Below are positions 1-7,422 of a DNA stretch of 63,719 nt, in pieces. Position numbers and translations under genes: made by a program. The number at the start of each line of letters is the position of its first letter. The stretch's first letter is position 1. The stretch spans positions 1 to 63,719 of the forward strand of contig JBMNOY010000005.1 in the NCBI GenBank assembly GCA_050943315.1. The letters are read 5' to 3'. Source of the stretch: JBDKUD01 sp050943315 (GTDB lineage: Bacteria > Bacillota > Syntrophomonadia > Syntrophomonadales > Syntrophomonadaceae). The notes under the pieces are model-generated. The model saw only the letters and a list, made by a program, of their open reading frames with translations. It searched no databases and was not told where the DNA came from.

Positions 1-3
1 TAT

Positions 4-90
4 AGGGACGCCTCCTCGACTTTGAATTTGTGCCTACTTTGGGGTGTTTTCAGCACAAATTTCATTGTAGAGACTGGCGTCTCTTTTTTC
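4..90 (+). other. nested stem-loop followed by a T-run
   Basis: An outer stem (4-12 with 76-84, one mismatch) encloses a perfect 9-bp inner stem (25-33 with 53-61), and the outer arm runs into six T. It resembles a plus-strand terminator or a structured 3' end of a transcript that begins outside the window. No protein gene is visible in this stretch. Confidence 0.4.
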
Positions 91-123
91 AAAGATCCTT
101 CTTAAGCTTTACAGGAATGCTCC

Positions 124-207
124 CTAATAATTAGTTAGTATATTTTGTGTAAAAAATTGCTCCAGCCCGCCGGTGTTAACATTTTGTCTTGCTTTCTGTT
201 GACACAT
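124..207 (-). CDS. possible 27-aa small ORF
   Basis: An ATG frame of 27 codons lies behind an AAAGGAAAG purine stretch. It encodes a Gln/Asn-rich peptide that I do not recognise. It follows another short frame (222-296) in the same direction, so the two could form a small transcription unit. There is no homology evidence; this rests only on the ribosome-site-like sequence and the absence of a competing gene. Confidence 0.2.
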   Translation of the reverse strand: MCQQKARQNVNTGGLEQFFTQNILTNY

Positions 208-221
208 AAATCTTTCCTTTC

Positions 222-296
222 TCAATGGTACTGGGAGAGAGCGATTCCTCTTTCTCGTAGTATGTTGATTTTCAATCCCCCCTTCCGTAGGTCCAT
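222..296 (-). CDS. possible 24-aa small basic ORF
   Basis: This short frame starts with ATG six bases behind a strong GGAGG ribosome site and encodes a basic peptide (MDLRKGGLKINILRERG...). The shape is reminiscent of the first helix of a helix-turn-helix protein, so it may be the start of a decayed regulator rather than a real peptide. I cannot name it. Confidence 0.25.
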   Translation of the reverse strand: MDLRKGGLKINILRERGIALSQYH

Positions 297-491
297 AAGG
301 TATCCTCCGAAACAAAAGTAACTATTATTCCTATAAAATTAATAGAGTTTAGATAGAAAAAATAAAAGATCTTAAGCTCATACTATTTTCATTTCCTAGT
401 AAATCAATTGGATTAGTGCCATTTTCAAATATAGTATAAAAACAATATTTAAGAATTGCAAGTAGAACATTTTTCAGATCCTGCTGGTCAT

Positions 492-523
492 AAAAAATCC
501 CCCTAGATATTACCATAGGGGGA
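492..523 (-). terminator. rho-independent terminator
   Basis: TCCCCCTA (498-505) pairs with TAGGGGGA (516-523), and the minus strand continues into six T. The transcript it ends is not obvious; the nearest minus-strand frame is the IS transposase. Confidence 0.6.
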
Positions 524-537
524 ATCTCGTTAATTAA
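523..537 (+). repeat. left arm of a 15-bp inverted repeat
   Basis: AATCTCGTTAATTAA here is the exact reverse complement of 1590-1604. Together the arms frame a 1.08-kb segment that contains the IS3 remnant. They may be ends of an older element or a duplicated target. Confidence 0.5.
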
Positions 538-675
538 GCTGCTCCCATGTCAGTTGTTATTTGGATGCTTTTTAAATATGCGAAACTTATTGTACCTTAT
601 CGGTAAAATTTCCCTGGTTCCATTTTTTGCTCATCAACAAAATAATAGTACCTCGGATATTTCCTGAGGTACAGG

Positions 676-1560
676 TGTACTGCCCCCCATATTGTCAACA
701 CAGTTAGGCAACATTTTGTAGAATACTTTGTTGGTAATATTCAGCCGGGGTTACATATCCCAGAGCTGAATGAATACGGTTGTTGTTATAGAAATCTATA
801 TAAGCCTCTATAGAGGTAATCGCTTCACTATAGGTCTCGTACAGGTTATAGTAGAGTTCTTCTTCCTTGAGAGTACGGAAAAAGCGTTCAATATGAGCAT
901 TATGTTCTGGTGTAGCATAGGCCGAATACAAAAGAGCTACGTCACAAGTGGACAATTCCTTAACAAATTTGCGGCTGGTTGGCTGGCAGCCATTATCTAC
1001 TTGCAGTATTAGTCCTTGATCCCGGGTCCCTTCAGGGAAACGGTTCTTAACAGCTTTGTCAAAGGCAGCTAACCACTCATCGGCTCTGGCTCGGGAGCTG
1101 ATTTCATAGCCAACGATAGAACGATCATAGCGGTCAATTATGGCCATAATATAAAGCCAACCGTAACCAGTAAGATAGGTTTTTGTCATGTCCATCTCCC
1201 AAATTTGATTGGGCTTGGTAGGTTGACTAGGTCGCTCTTTCATCTGAACTATACGTCGGTTTTTCAACCGTTGTTGGCTCAGACCTAATTTATTCATAAC
1301 CCGGTTAACCCGCTTCTGACTGACATTTATGTTAAATTCGCGTCTGAGTATAACGCGAATACGGCGATAGCCATATAGGGGGTAGCGGTTACAGGCCATT
1401 TTGATTGCTGCAGATAGTTCTTTATCAGATACATAGTTCTGCTTATGTTTAGGTGTTCTGTTACTCTTACGATTACGAGGATAGAACCGTGAGCGTGGCA
1501 CTCCCAGTATTTCGGCAGCATCTTTGATAAATATCTAACCATCAAAAAGAGCATGTACCA
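676..1560 (-). mobile_element. IS3-family (IS150-like) element, truncated at its 5' side
   Basis: The sequence from 676 (TGTACTGCCCCCCAT...) looks like a terminal repeat of IS150-group IS3 elements, and the inward frame is an IS3 OrfB. No OrfA and no matching outer end are seen beyond about 1560, so the element has lost the part upstream of orfB. A different IS-end-like string (GAGGCTGACTCAAAAATGA, from 1568) follows directly, which suggests nested or successive insertions. Confidence 0.6.
704..1501 (-). pseudogene. IS3-family transposase OrfB, N-terminally truncated
   Basis: This is a DDE transposase of the rve integrase fold. An HTH_21-like segment (residues ~25-75) precedes the catalytic core. 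The acidic triad is visible: D104 in WEMDM, D169 in LQVDNG and E205 in HIERFF, with 35 residues between the last two as in IS3 enzymes. The frame begins at a GTG inside the usual PRSRFY motif. Upstream codons still read as transposase (DAAEILGV) until an in-frame stop, so about 20 N-terminal residues and all of orfA are missing. Since IS3 elements normally make OrfAB by frameshifting, this copy is probably not autonomous. The catalytic domain is otherwise intact. Confidence 0.75.
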
Positions 1561-1589
1561 TTATATAGAGGCTGACTCAAAAATGAAGG

Positions 1590-1604
1590 TTAATTAACGA
1601 GATT
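1590..1604 (-). repeat. right arm of the 15-bp inverted repeat
   Basis: Exact reverse complement of 523-537. It lies just outside an IS-end-like string (1568-1586). Confidence 0.5.
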
Positions 1605-2160
1605 ACTAAAAACAAGTCTGTATTATCATAAAGTGATACGGACTTGTTGCTTATATGCACTTTTTTACAATCATATTGTTGGAATTAAAGTTAGCAGTAT
1701 TTCATTTATAGGAAATATTAAACTTTAAATGTTCGCTACCAACTATTTCTCATTATTAGGTATGCTTAAACAGGCAGACTTAATAAATGATCGGCGAAAT
1801 AGTCAGAACACTTTGATACATATATCGGACAACTTCGTTACACCTGTTGTCATAGCATGTAAACTATATGTTAATTTAAGTGACACTTTTAATACATATG
1901 GTTGAATATTCGCCTCTTTGTGGAAATAATCCCAAAATATAAAGGATAGTTAAGCCTAAGAAGTCAAGGGGTTATTGAGAAAACACCCTCTTTAAGTGCT
2001 GATTTTGGCATACTATTTGCAGCTTACAAACATATACAACCTTTTTGATCATGCAATAAACACTCTGGTTCGACCTCAGTCAGCAATGTTAAATGACGAA
2101 AGGAGGTAGTAAGGTTCCCAGTTGTATTTTTAGCAATTTAAACGCAAGGAGGTAATCGTA
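1605..2160 (+). other. long upstream region of the VOC gene
   Basis: No protein gene is supported in these 550 bases. The region contains the sigma-54 promoter at 2006-2021. About 155 bp upstream of that is an inverted repeat, GACAAC (1828-1833) and GTTGTC (1846-1851), which could bind an enhancer protein. About 120 bases lie between the predicted start of transcription and the start codon, leaving room for a 5' leader. Confidence 0.4.
2006..2021 (+). promoter_or_regulatory. sigma-54 promoter (-24/-12) for the VOC gene
   Basis: TGGCAT-N5-TTGCA matches the sigma-54 consensus TGGCAC-N5-TTGCA at every position but one, with GG and GC exactly ten bases apart. It points at the tandem VOC gene 140 bases downstream. 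A sigma-54 activator is encoded in the window (28950-31055), but its likely binding motifs are not seen here, so another activator may serve this promoter. Confidence 0.75.
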
Positions 2161-3156
2161 GTGGAGAAAGTTACTAAACCAATATTTACTGACGTATTAC
2201 AGGTTGGTATGGTGGTAAAAGATCTTGACGAAGCCGTAAAAAATTATGCCGACGGATACGGCATTGGTCCTTGGAAGTTTTATACTTTTGATTCAAGAAC
2301 GGTTAGTAATATGTCGATCCGGGAACAGAAAACGGATTATGCCATGCGATTAGCAGTTTGTGATATTGGAAATGTCCAATGGGAGCTTATTCAACCAACT
2401 GATGATAAAACTCTATATGCCGAGTTTCTTAAAAAACACGGGCCTGGATTACACCATTGCGCCTTTGGCATAGAAAACTATGATGAATTCATGAAAATCA
2501 TGAGAGCCAAGGGAAAGATGGTAGTACAGGAGGGAAACTGGCTCGGATTTACTTACACGTACATGGGCACCGAGGACGAACTTAATGTAATCTCAGAAGT
2601 CTACAATGTTTCACCTGGCTGGGAATGGCCCGAACCCGAGAAGATTTATGAGGCTCCTAAAACAGTAAAACCTGTTTTTACTAATGTTTTGCAGGTTGGC
2701 ATGGTGGTAAAAGATCTTGACCAAGCGGTCAAAAACTATGCCGACAAATACGGGATCGGTCCCTGGAAATACTATACTTTCGATTCTACGACTGTAAGTA
2801 ATATGTCAATCCGCGAAAAGAAAACCGATTATGCCATGCGACTGGCAGTATGTGATATTGGCAACGTCCAATGGGAGCTTATTCAGCCAACGGATGATAA
2901 AACATTATATGCTGAGTTCTTAAAGGAGCACGGGCCCGGTTTGCACCATTGTGCATTTGATATTGAGAATTACGAAGAAGTAATGAAAACTATGCGTTCT
3001 AAAGGCAAAATGGTAGTACAGGAAGGAACCTGGTTTGGTATGACTTACACATATGCGGGAAATGAAGATGATCTTAATCTTATTACCGAATTCTACAATA
3101 TTGCGCCCGAATTCGAGTGGCCAGAACCGGAAAGCGTTTATCCGCCGGACAAATAA
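2161..3156 (+). CDS. tandem VOC-fold (glyoxalase/epimerase-like) protein
   Basis: A 331-residue protein made of two nearly identical vicinal-oxygen-chelate units (residues ~8-160 and ~172-325). Each unit has the betaalphabetabetabeta metal-site pattern: a WELIQ glutamate, an LHHCAF histidine and a C-terminal glutamate. The family includes methylmalonyl-CoA epimerase, glyoxalase I and dioxygenases; the substrate here is unknown. The two halves are roughly 85% identical in protein, while the DNA differs mostly at third codon positions, so both halves seem to be under selection. VOC folds need two units per active site, and this fusion provides them in one chain. The start is the GTG at 2161, nine bases after AAGGAGG. 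It is monocistronic, with a sigma-54 promoter upstream and a terminator downstream. Confidence 0.8.
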   Translation: MEKVTKPIFTDVLQVGMVVKDLDEAVKNYADGYGIGPWKFYTFDSRTVSNMSIREQKTDYAMRLAVCDIGNVQWELIQPTDDKTLYAEFLKKHGPGLHHCAFGIENYDEFMKIMRAKGKMVVQEGNWLGFTYTYMGTEDELNVISEVYNVSPGWEWPEPEKIYEAPKTVKPVFTNVLQVGMVVKDLDQAVKNYADKYGIGPWKYYTFDSTTVSNMSIREKKTDYAMRLAVCDIGNVQWELIQPTDDKTLYAEFLKEHGPGLHHCAFDIENYEEVMKTMRSKGKMVVQEGTWFGMTYTYAGNEDDLNLITEFYNIAPEFEWPEPESVYPPDK

Positions 3157-3191
3157 AATCGCTGTTAATTCAATTCATTTTTTGTGCGTCC

Positions 3192-3221
3192 AAAGGCACC
3201 ACCTGTCACAGTGGTGCCTTT
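3192..3221 (+). terminator. terminator after the VOC gene
   Basis: An 11-bp perfect stem (AAAGGCACCAC/GTGGTGCCTTT) with an 8-base loop, 35 bases beyond the VOC stop codon. Confidence 0.75.
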
Positions 3222-3583
3222 AATGTTTAAGAGACCTCGCTAAACATGTCATCAAGATCAGTTTGTGGCAATTGAGGTACCGGGGACTGCCGGTACAGGC
3301 TGGTTCGATTCATATTTCCGGTTTCCATATAACGAAAGGGCTTCTTGCACAGTTCTGGCAAAATGAATACTAAGCCCCGAATCCCTGGAGCTCTATTTCT
3401 AATTTTAGTGATTTTCAACAACCTTGAATGGGACTATCCATCCCTTTTTAAGTGGTAAATTATCAGACGGTACCTATGAATTACTATGTTGATCTTCCTT
3501 ATTTCAAATAAATATACAGGTTTACTAATGATTTTCTAAAGGTCTGTACCTATTTTATTGGTTTATAATATACTATTAACTAC
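3222..3583. other. stretch without a supported gene
   Basis: A 64-codon minus-strand frame (3227-3421) is open here, but it has no clear ribosome site and no family I recognise. It could be the tail of a decayed gene. Nothing else stands out. Confidence 0.3.
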
Positions 3584-3610
3584 TAAAAAAAAGAGCAGAT
3601 ACTTCTGCTC
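3584..3610 (-). terminator. rho-independent terminator
   Basis: GAGCAGA/TCTGCTC stem with a 4-base loop. The minus strand continues into a run of T (plus-strand A run 3584-3592). It probably backs up the tRNA-Val terminator. Confidence 0.6.
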
Positions 3611-3730
3611 TCTCCGTGTTTTCTGTTAGCCAATTTGTTAGCCACTATGTTGGCTACTTATATACAACACCCGAATTTAAGAGATTCTTAGAGAACCATA
3701 CCCGGCCGCCCAGTTATTATTGTAGTTCCC

Positions 3731-3750
3731 AAAAACCCCGATATATCGGG
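3731..3750 (-). terminator. terminator of tRNA-Val
   Basis: The palindromic stem CCCGATATATCGGG (3737-3750) is followed on the minus strand by T5. It lies 21 bases beyond the tRNA 3' end. Confidence 0.7.
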
Positions 3751-3770
3751 CTTTTAAAATGCATAAATGG

Positions 3771-3842
3771 TGGGCCGTATAAGATTCGAACTTATGGCTT
3801 CTTCCGCGTCAAGGAAGCACTCTACCTCTGAGTTAACGGCCC
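3771..3842 (-). tRNA. tRNA-Val (GAC)
   Basis: A 72-nt cloverleaf: acceptor GGGCCGT/ACGGCCC, anticodon arm CTTCC-TTGACGC-GGAAG with anticodon GAC, T arm ATAAG-TTCGAAT-CTTAT, discriminator A. Only CC follows in the DNA. No integrase gene or duplicated att end is seen beside it. Confidence 0.85.
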
Positions 3843-4016
3843 GTTTCGTGTATATGATTATATACCTATTGCTGTTGGAAATCAAGAGATTCATTTAATA
3901 TTGGCCTTTCAGCAGACTGAATTATTCCCTGACTCATAGTATAAACGACAAAATAATATATTAAAACAAGAGTAAAGCAGTTACTTTTTTGTGCACAAGT
4001 ATTAGGGGGGCAGGTC

Positions 4017-4760
4017 ATGATTTTATTGATAAAAAAAAGGAGCTTTCACTTACTGTTCGTGGGCATTTTTTTTCTAGGTATTTCCCTGGGCACATATTCT
4101 CTGGCTGCCCACCCCAATATGATTAAGTGGAAAACCCAGAAGCTGGTGATAACCGGAATAAAAACTTCACAGAAGGTAGTAGCACTTACCTTTGATGACG
4201 GGCCCGACCCTGATAATACCCCCGTTTTGCTAGACGTCTTAAAAAAGCATAAAGCTCAGGCCACATTCTTCGTTATTGGAACAAAGGGGGAGAAGTATCC
4301 TTCCATACTGAAAAGAATCGCTCGGGAGGGCCATGAAATAGGCAATCATGGCTATACACACTTTAGCGGTAAAAACCGCCAGGATGAATACTTGCAATAC
4401 GAGATTCGTAAAGCCAATGAGATTATACACCAGATCACAGGACAAAAGCCACGCCTTTTCCGTCCCCCCGGTGGATACCTGTCTAATTCCCTGATAGAAA
4501 TTACCCAGAAAGAAAAAGTTGTAATTGCGTATTGGAGCTATATCCAGGATGTCAAGGATTGGAGGGGAATTAGTGCTAATAGTATTTCCCGGCACATTAT
4601 TGAAAACATTAAACCAGGTCAAGTAATCATTCTTCATGATGGCAGTCCTAACGGTCTGCAAACAGCTCATGCTGTTGACACCTTGATTGAAAAGTTAAGC
4701 CAGGAAGGATACCGTTTTGTCACTATGAGTAAACTTATTAGGATGGAAAATAAGGAATAA
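4017..4760 (+). CDS. NodB-type polysaccharide deacetylase, membrane anchored
   Basis: A 247-residue exported or membrane-anchored enzyme with an N-terminal hydrophobic segment (~12-32) and a NodB domain (~50-240). Catalytic motifs are complete: TFDDGPD (catalytic base and metal Asp), HGYTH (metal histidines), RPPGG and ILHDG. Family members remove N- or O-acetyl groups from peptidoglycan or chitin-like sugars with a divalent metal. In spore formers they often act on cortex or cell-wall glycan. The ATG follows an AGGGGGG site. A second NodB gene starts 45 bases downstream, so the two are probably co-transcribed. Substrate is inferred from family only. Confidence 0.85.
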   Translation: MILLIKKRSFHLLFVGIFFLGISLGTYSLAAHPNMIKWKTQKLVITGIKTSQKVVALTFDDGPDPDNTPVLLDVLKKHKAQATFFVIGTKGEKYPSILKRIAREGHEIGNHGYTHFSGKNRQDEYLQYEIRKANEIIHQITGQKPRLFRPPGGYLSNSLIEITQKEKVVIAYWSYIQDVKDWRGISANSISRHIIENIKPGQVIILHDGSPNGLQTAHAVDTLIEKLSQEGYRFVTMSKLIRMENKE

Positions 4761-4804
4761 AGCAAGTACCTCTTAAATAAAAATGTTAGAAAGACATTCG
4801 GGAG

Positions 4805-5551
4805 GTGATTTTTATTATTCCAAAGCTTTTTGGGTTTTACTTATTGGAACGACGTGTAAAGCTGGCTATAATAGCCATATTGACTGTATTCATCCTAAGT
4901 GGCAGTGTAGTTTATGTCCAAGCCTATAAAAAACTAAAGCCGGTCTATGAGGTGGAAACCCCTAAGAAGATTGTGGCTTTAACCTTTGACATAAGCTGGG
5001 GAAATACGACTCCCATGCCGGTAATAGAAATATTGGAGAAGAATAATGTCCGCTGTACCTTTTTTCTTTCCGGTCCCTGGGTCAAACAGTATCCCGAAGT
5101 AGTCAAAAAAATAAAAGACAATGGGCATGAGATAGGCAGCCACGGATACCGCCATATTAATCTTAGTAATTTAAGTAAAGCTGAGGTAAAAGATGAGGTC
5201 ATGAAGGCCCACCAGAATATTAAAGAGGTGGCAGGAGTAAATGCTCGCCTGATTCGGACCCCGAACGGCGATTATAGCGACCATGTAATAGAAGGAATAC
5301 ACGAGGTAAATTATGAGGCTATTCAGTGGTCAGTGGATAGTCTGGATTGGATGAACCCAGGCGTGTCTACGATTGTTGAAAGGGTCAGCAAAAGGGTCCA
5401 CCCTGGTGCTATAATTTTAATGCATGCCAGTGATACGTGTAAACAAACCACCGAAGCCCTGCCTCAGGTCATCAAGAACCTGAAAGACCAGGGATATACT
5501 ATGGTAACGGTTTCGGAATTATTGAAGGAAAATAAGAAGGGCAAGGAATAG
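4805..5551 (+). CDS. pdaB: PdaB-like sporulation polysaccharide deacetylase
   Basis: A 248-codon frame with a transmembrane anchor (~20-40) and a NodB fold (~52-245). It carries the PdaB signature TFDISWG in place of TFDDGP, plus SHGYRH, RTPNG and the LMHASD C-terminal motif. PdaB proteins are sporulation-specific and are needed to keep spores stable late in development; their deacetylase activity is uncertain because the motif is altered. The first possible codon, GTG at 4805, lies inside the ribosome site GGAGGTGAT, so initiation is probably a little further in, for example an ATT at 4814 or the TTG at 4844. A strong terminator follows at 5581. Confidence 0.8.
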   Translation: MIFIIPKLFGFYLLERRVKLAIIAILTVFILSGSVVYVQAYKKLKPVYEVETPKKIVALTFDISWGNTTPMPVIEILEKNNVRCTFFLSGPWVKQYPEVVKKIKDNGHEIGSHGYRHINLSNLSKAEVKDEVMKAHQNIKEVAGVNARLIRTPNGDYSDHVIEGIHEVNYEAIQWSVDSLDWMNPGVSTIVERVSKRVHPGAIILMHASDTCKQTTEALPQVIKNLKDQGYTMVTVSELLKENKKGKE

Positions 5552-5580
5552 TTATCGTTTAGGGCAGCTGATATCAATGA

Positions 5581-5615
5581 AAAAGCCATTTAAGTCTGCT
5601 TAAATGGCTTTTTTT
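5581..5615. terminator. bidirectional terminator
   Basis: A long perfect stem (AAAAGCCATTTAAG/CTTAAATGGCTTTT, loop TCTG) flanked by A and T runs. It can end both the pdaB operon (plus) and the small ORF 5615-5698 (minus). Confidence 0.8.
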
Positions 5616-5698
5616 CATTTTTTCTCCTGGTCATTATCGTCTTCGATGTGTTCAAGACCAATATCGTTTAGAATCTCATCTATTAATTTTTTATCCAA
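5615..5698 (-). CDS. 27-aa acidic small ORF
   Basis: A TTG-initiated frame sits seven bases behind GGGGGAG and encodes a very acidic peptide (starts MDKKLIDEILNDIG, ends DNDQEKK). Its stop codon falls at the edge of the bidirectional terminator, as expected for a monocistronic small gene. The LIDEILNDIG part would form an amphipathic helix. I do not recognise a family. It is the only coding candidate between pdaB and rmuC. Confidence 0.45.
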   Translation of the reverse strand: MDKKLIDEILNDIGLEHIEDDNDQEKK

Positions 5699-5841
5699 TC
5701 GTCACTCCCCCTTTCGTAACTTGATAATATAAGTCTAACAGATCTTTATTAATATATGTGTTAGGTTTGGTTAAATTGCTGTTAAATAGTACCAACATCT
5801 TTGAGCACATGCAAATACCATATAGACCATTTATTTACTTT

Positions 5842-7422
5842 TTAGGATATACTTTTCCGGGGGTCTATGTCAAGAATATTCTGGCAATCTGTTAGCAATT
5901 CATCAGTCTGAATTGACCTGGTTGACCTGTCGATTACTTCTAAGGCTTCAATATCATTATCGGTTGCAGCACCCAATTCCTTGAATTTACGTGCGGTTAC
6001 CAGAACACGCCCTTCCAGGGAACCAACTGCCCGGTTGTATGAGTCTACCGCTCGGTCCAGACCTTTGCGCAAATCAATAAAGTGTCCGGTCATGACCCGA
6101 ATCCGATCATAAAGAGTTCTCCCCAGCTCGCTGATAATCTCGGCATTGCGAGCAACCTGCTCCTGTTGCCAGCCATAAGCTACTGCTCTTAGCAATGCAA
6201 TCAAGGTAGTAGGAGTTGCCAGAATAACTCTCAGGTTAGAACCGAATTCGATTAACCCCGGGTCCTGTTCCAGAGCTGCGCTGAAGAAAGACTCACCCGG
6301 TAAAAAAAGTACCACAAATTCCGGTGTTGGCTTAAATTGATCCCAATAGCTCCGGGCGCTTAATCTAGTGATATGAGCTCTTACCTGCCGGGCATGATCT
6401 CTGAGCTTCTCCTGTCGGGTTGTTTCATCGGTGGCCTGCAAGGCATCTAAGAAAGCCATTAATGGCACCTTAGAGTCAATTACGACATTTTTTTGGTTGG
6501 GCAACTTGACCACCATGTCCGGACGCAACCGGCCATCCTCGGTGTTAACGGATTCCTGTTGAAAAAAGTCTACATGTTCCAACATACCGGCTATTTCCAC
6601 AACTCTTTGCAGTTGAATCTCTCCCCACCTGCCCCGAACTGTGGGAACCCGCAGCGATTTGGCCAGGTTAGCAGTCTCATGCTGCAGCTGAGCCTCAGAA
6701 GCTGCCAGCGATTTTACCTGTTCACTAAGCCGAGTGAAAGCGATATGGCGTTCCTTGTCTATGTTTTGAATATGCTGGTCCACCTTTTGCAAAGACTCCT
6801 GTATCGGTTTAACCATTTGGTCAATGGCTTTCTGGCGCATTTGCAGATCAGATTGGGCACTTGATTGATATTTTTCCAAGCTCGCCCTGGCCAATTCTAA
6901 AAAAGAGCGGTTATTGTTTTGAAGCGCATCAGCTGATAAAGCTTTAAAGGCATCGCTCAGTTTGCTTTGGGCTTCTTCCATTAAGCTCAGTTTCTCGGCT
7001 GTTCTTTTCCTTTCTTCAGTTATTGTGGTCACCAATTCAGCATTTTTTTCCTTTAGCAGCGCATTTTCATCCTGCAAACTATTGATCTGTTGGTCTTTGG
7101 ACTTTATTGTGATTTTAAGTTCTTCCATACGATTATTTTTCTCTTCTGCAGCTGACCTCTTTAGATACTCTTCCTTAAGTTCACTGCGGAGTTCAGATAC
7201 TTGCTGTTCCAGTTCTGCAATAGTTAGTTTAAGCTCCTCCACCTGCTTTTCCCTGGTGCCAATTCTTTCCGCCAGACGAGCCAGCTCAGCTTCGCTCTGG
7301 GACCTTCCTTGCTGAAAGGCATGATTTACCCTGGTCCTCATTAATAGCCACATAAACAGGCTCCCGACACCAAGCCCTAAAAACACTACAACCATCGTAA
7401 GATTATTGTCCATACCAGTCAC
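5842..7422 (-). CDS. rmuC: DNA recombination protein RmuC homologue
   Basis: A 526-residue protein. Residues ~8-27 are a membrane anchor, ~30-200 a long coiled coil rich in Glu, Lys and Gln, and ~200-480 the RmuC core (VRGRWGEIQLQRVVE, RPDMVVKLPN, VVIDSKVPL). RmuC proteins are predicted PD-(D/E)XK-fold nucleases that limit rearrangements at inverted repeats; the DSK of VVIDSK belongs to that site. The ATG overlaps the addA stop (7419-7422), so it is the last gene of an addB-addA-rmuC operon. This placement ties it to processing of broken DNA. Length is normal for the family. Confidence 0.9.
   Translation of the reverse strand: MTGMDNNLTMVVVFLGLGVGSLFMWLLMRTRVNHAFQQGRSQSEAELARLAERIGTREKQVEELKLTIAELEQQVSELRSELKEEYLKRSAAEEKNNRMEELKITIKSKDQQINSLQDENALLKEKNAELVTTITEERKRTAEKLSLMEEAQSKLSDAFKALSADALQNNNRSFLELARASLEKYQSSAQSDLQMRQKAIDQMVKPIQESLQKVDQHIQNIDKERHIAFTRLSEQVKSLAASEAQLQHETANLAKSLRVPTVRGRWGEIQLQRVVEIAGMLEHVDFFQQESVNTEDGRLRPDMVVKLPNQKNVVIDSKVPLMAFLDALQATDETTRQEKLRDHARQVRAHITRLSARSYWDQFKPTPEFVVLFLPGESFFSAALEQDPGLIEFGSNLRVILATPTTLIALLRAVAYGWQQEQVARNAEIISELGRTLYDRIRVMTGHFIDLRKGLDRAVDSYNRAVGSLEGRVLVTARKFKELGAATDNDIEALEVIDRSTRSIQTDELLTDCQNILDIDPRKSIS

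Larger units (their letters stand above)
297..675. other. gene-free AT-rich stretch with two hairpins
   Basis: No supported gene. It holds a minus-strand terminator (492-523) and a 7-bp stem-loop (GTACCTC/GAGGTAC, 648-672) that ends three bases before the IS end at 676. Some IS elements insert beside terminator-like hairpins, which could explain the position. Confidence 0.4.

Noticed and set aside
3611..3770. Possible integration site or integrase remnant beside tRNA-Val, with repeated GTTAGCCA strings
   Set aside because: No integrase frame, no second copy of the tRNA end in the window, and the repeat is short.
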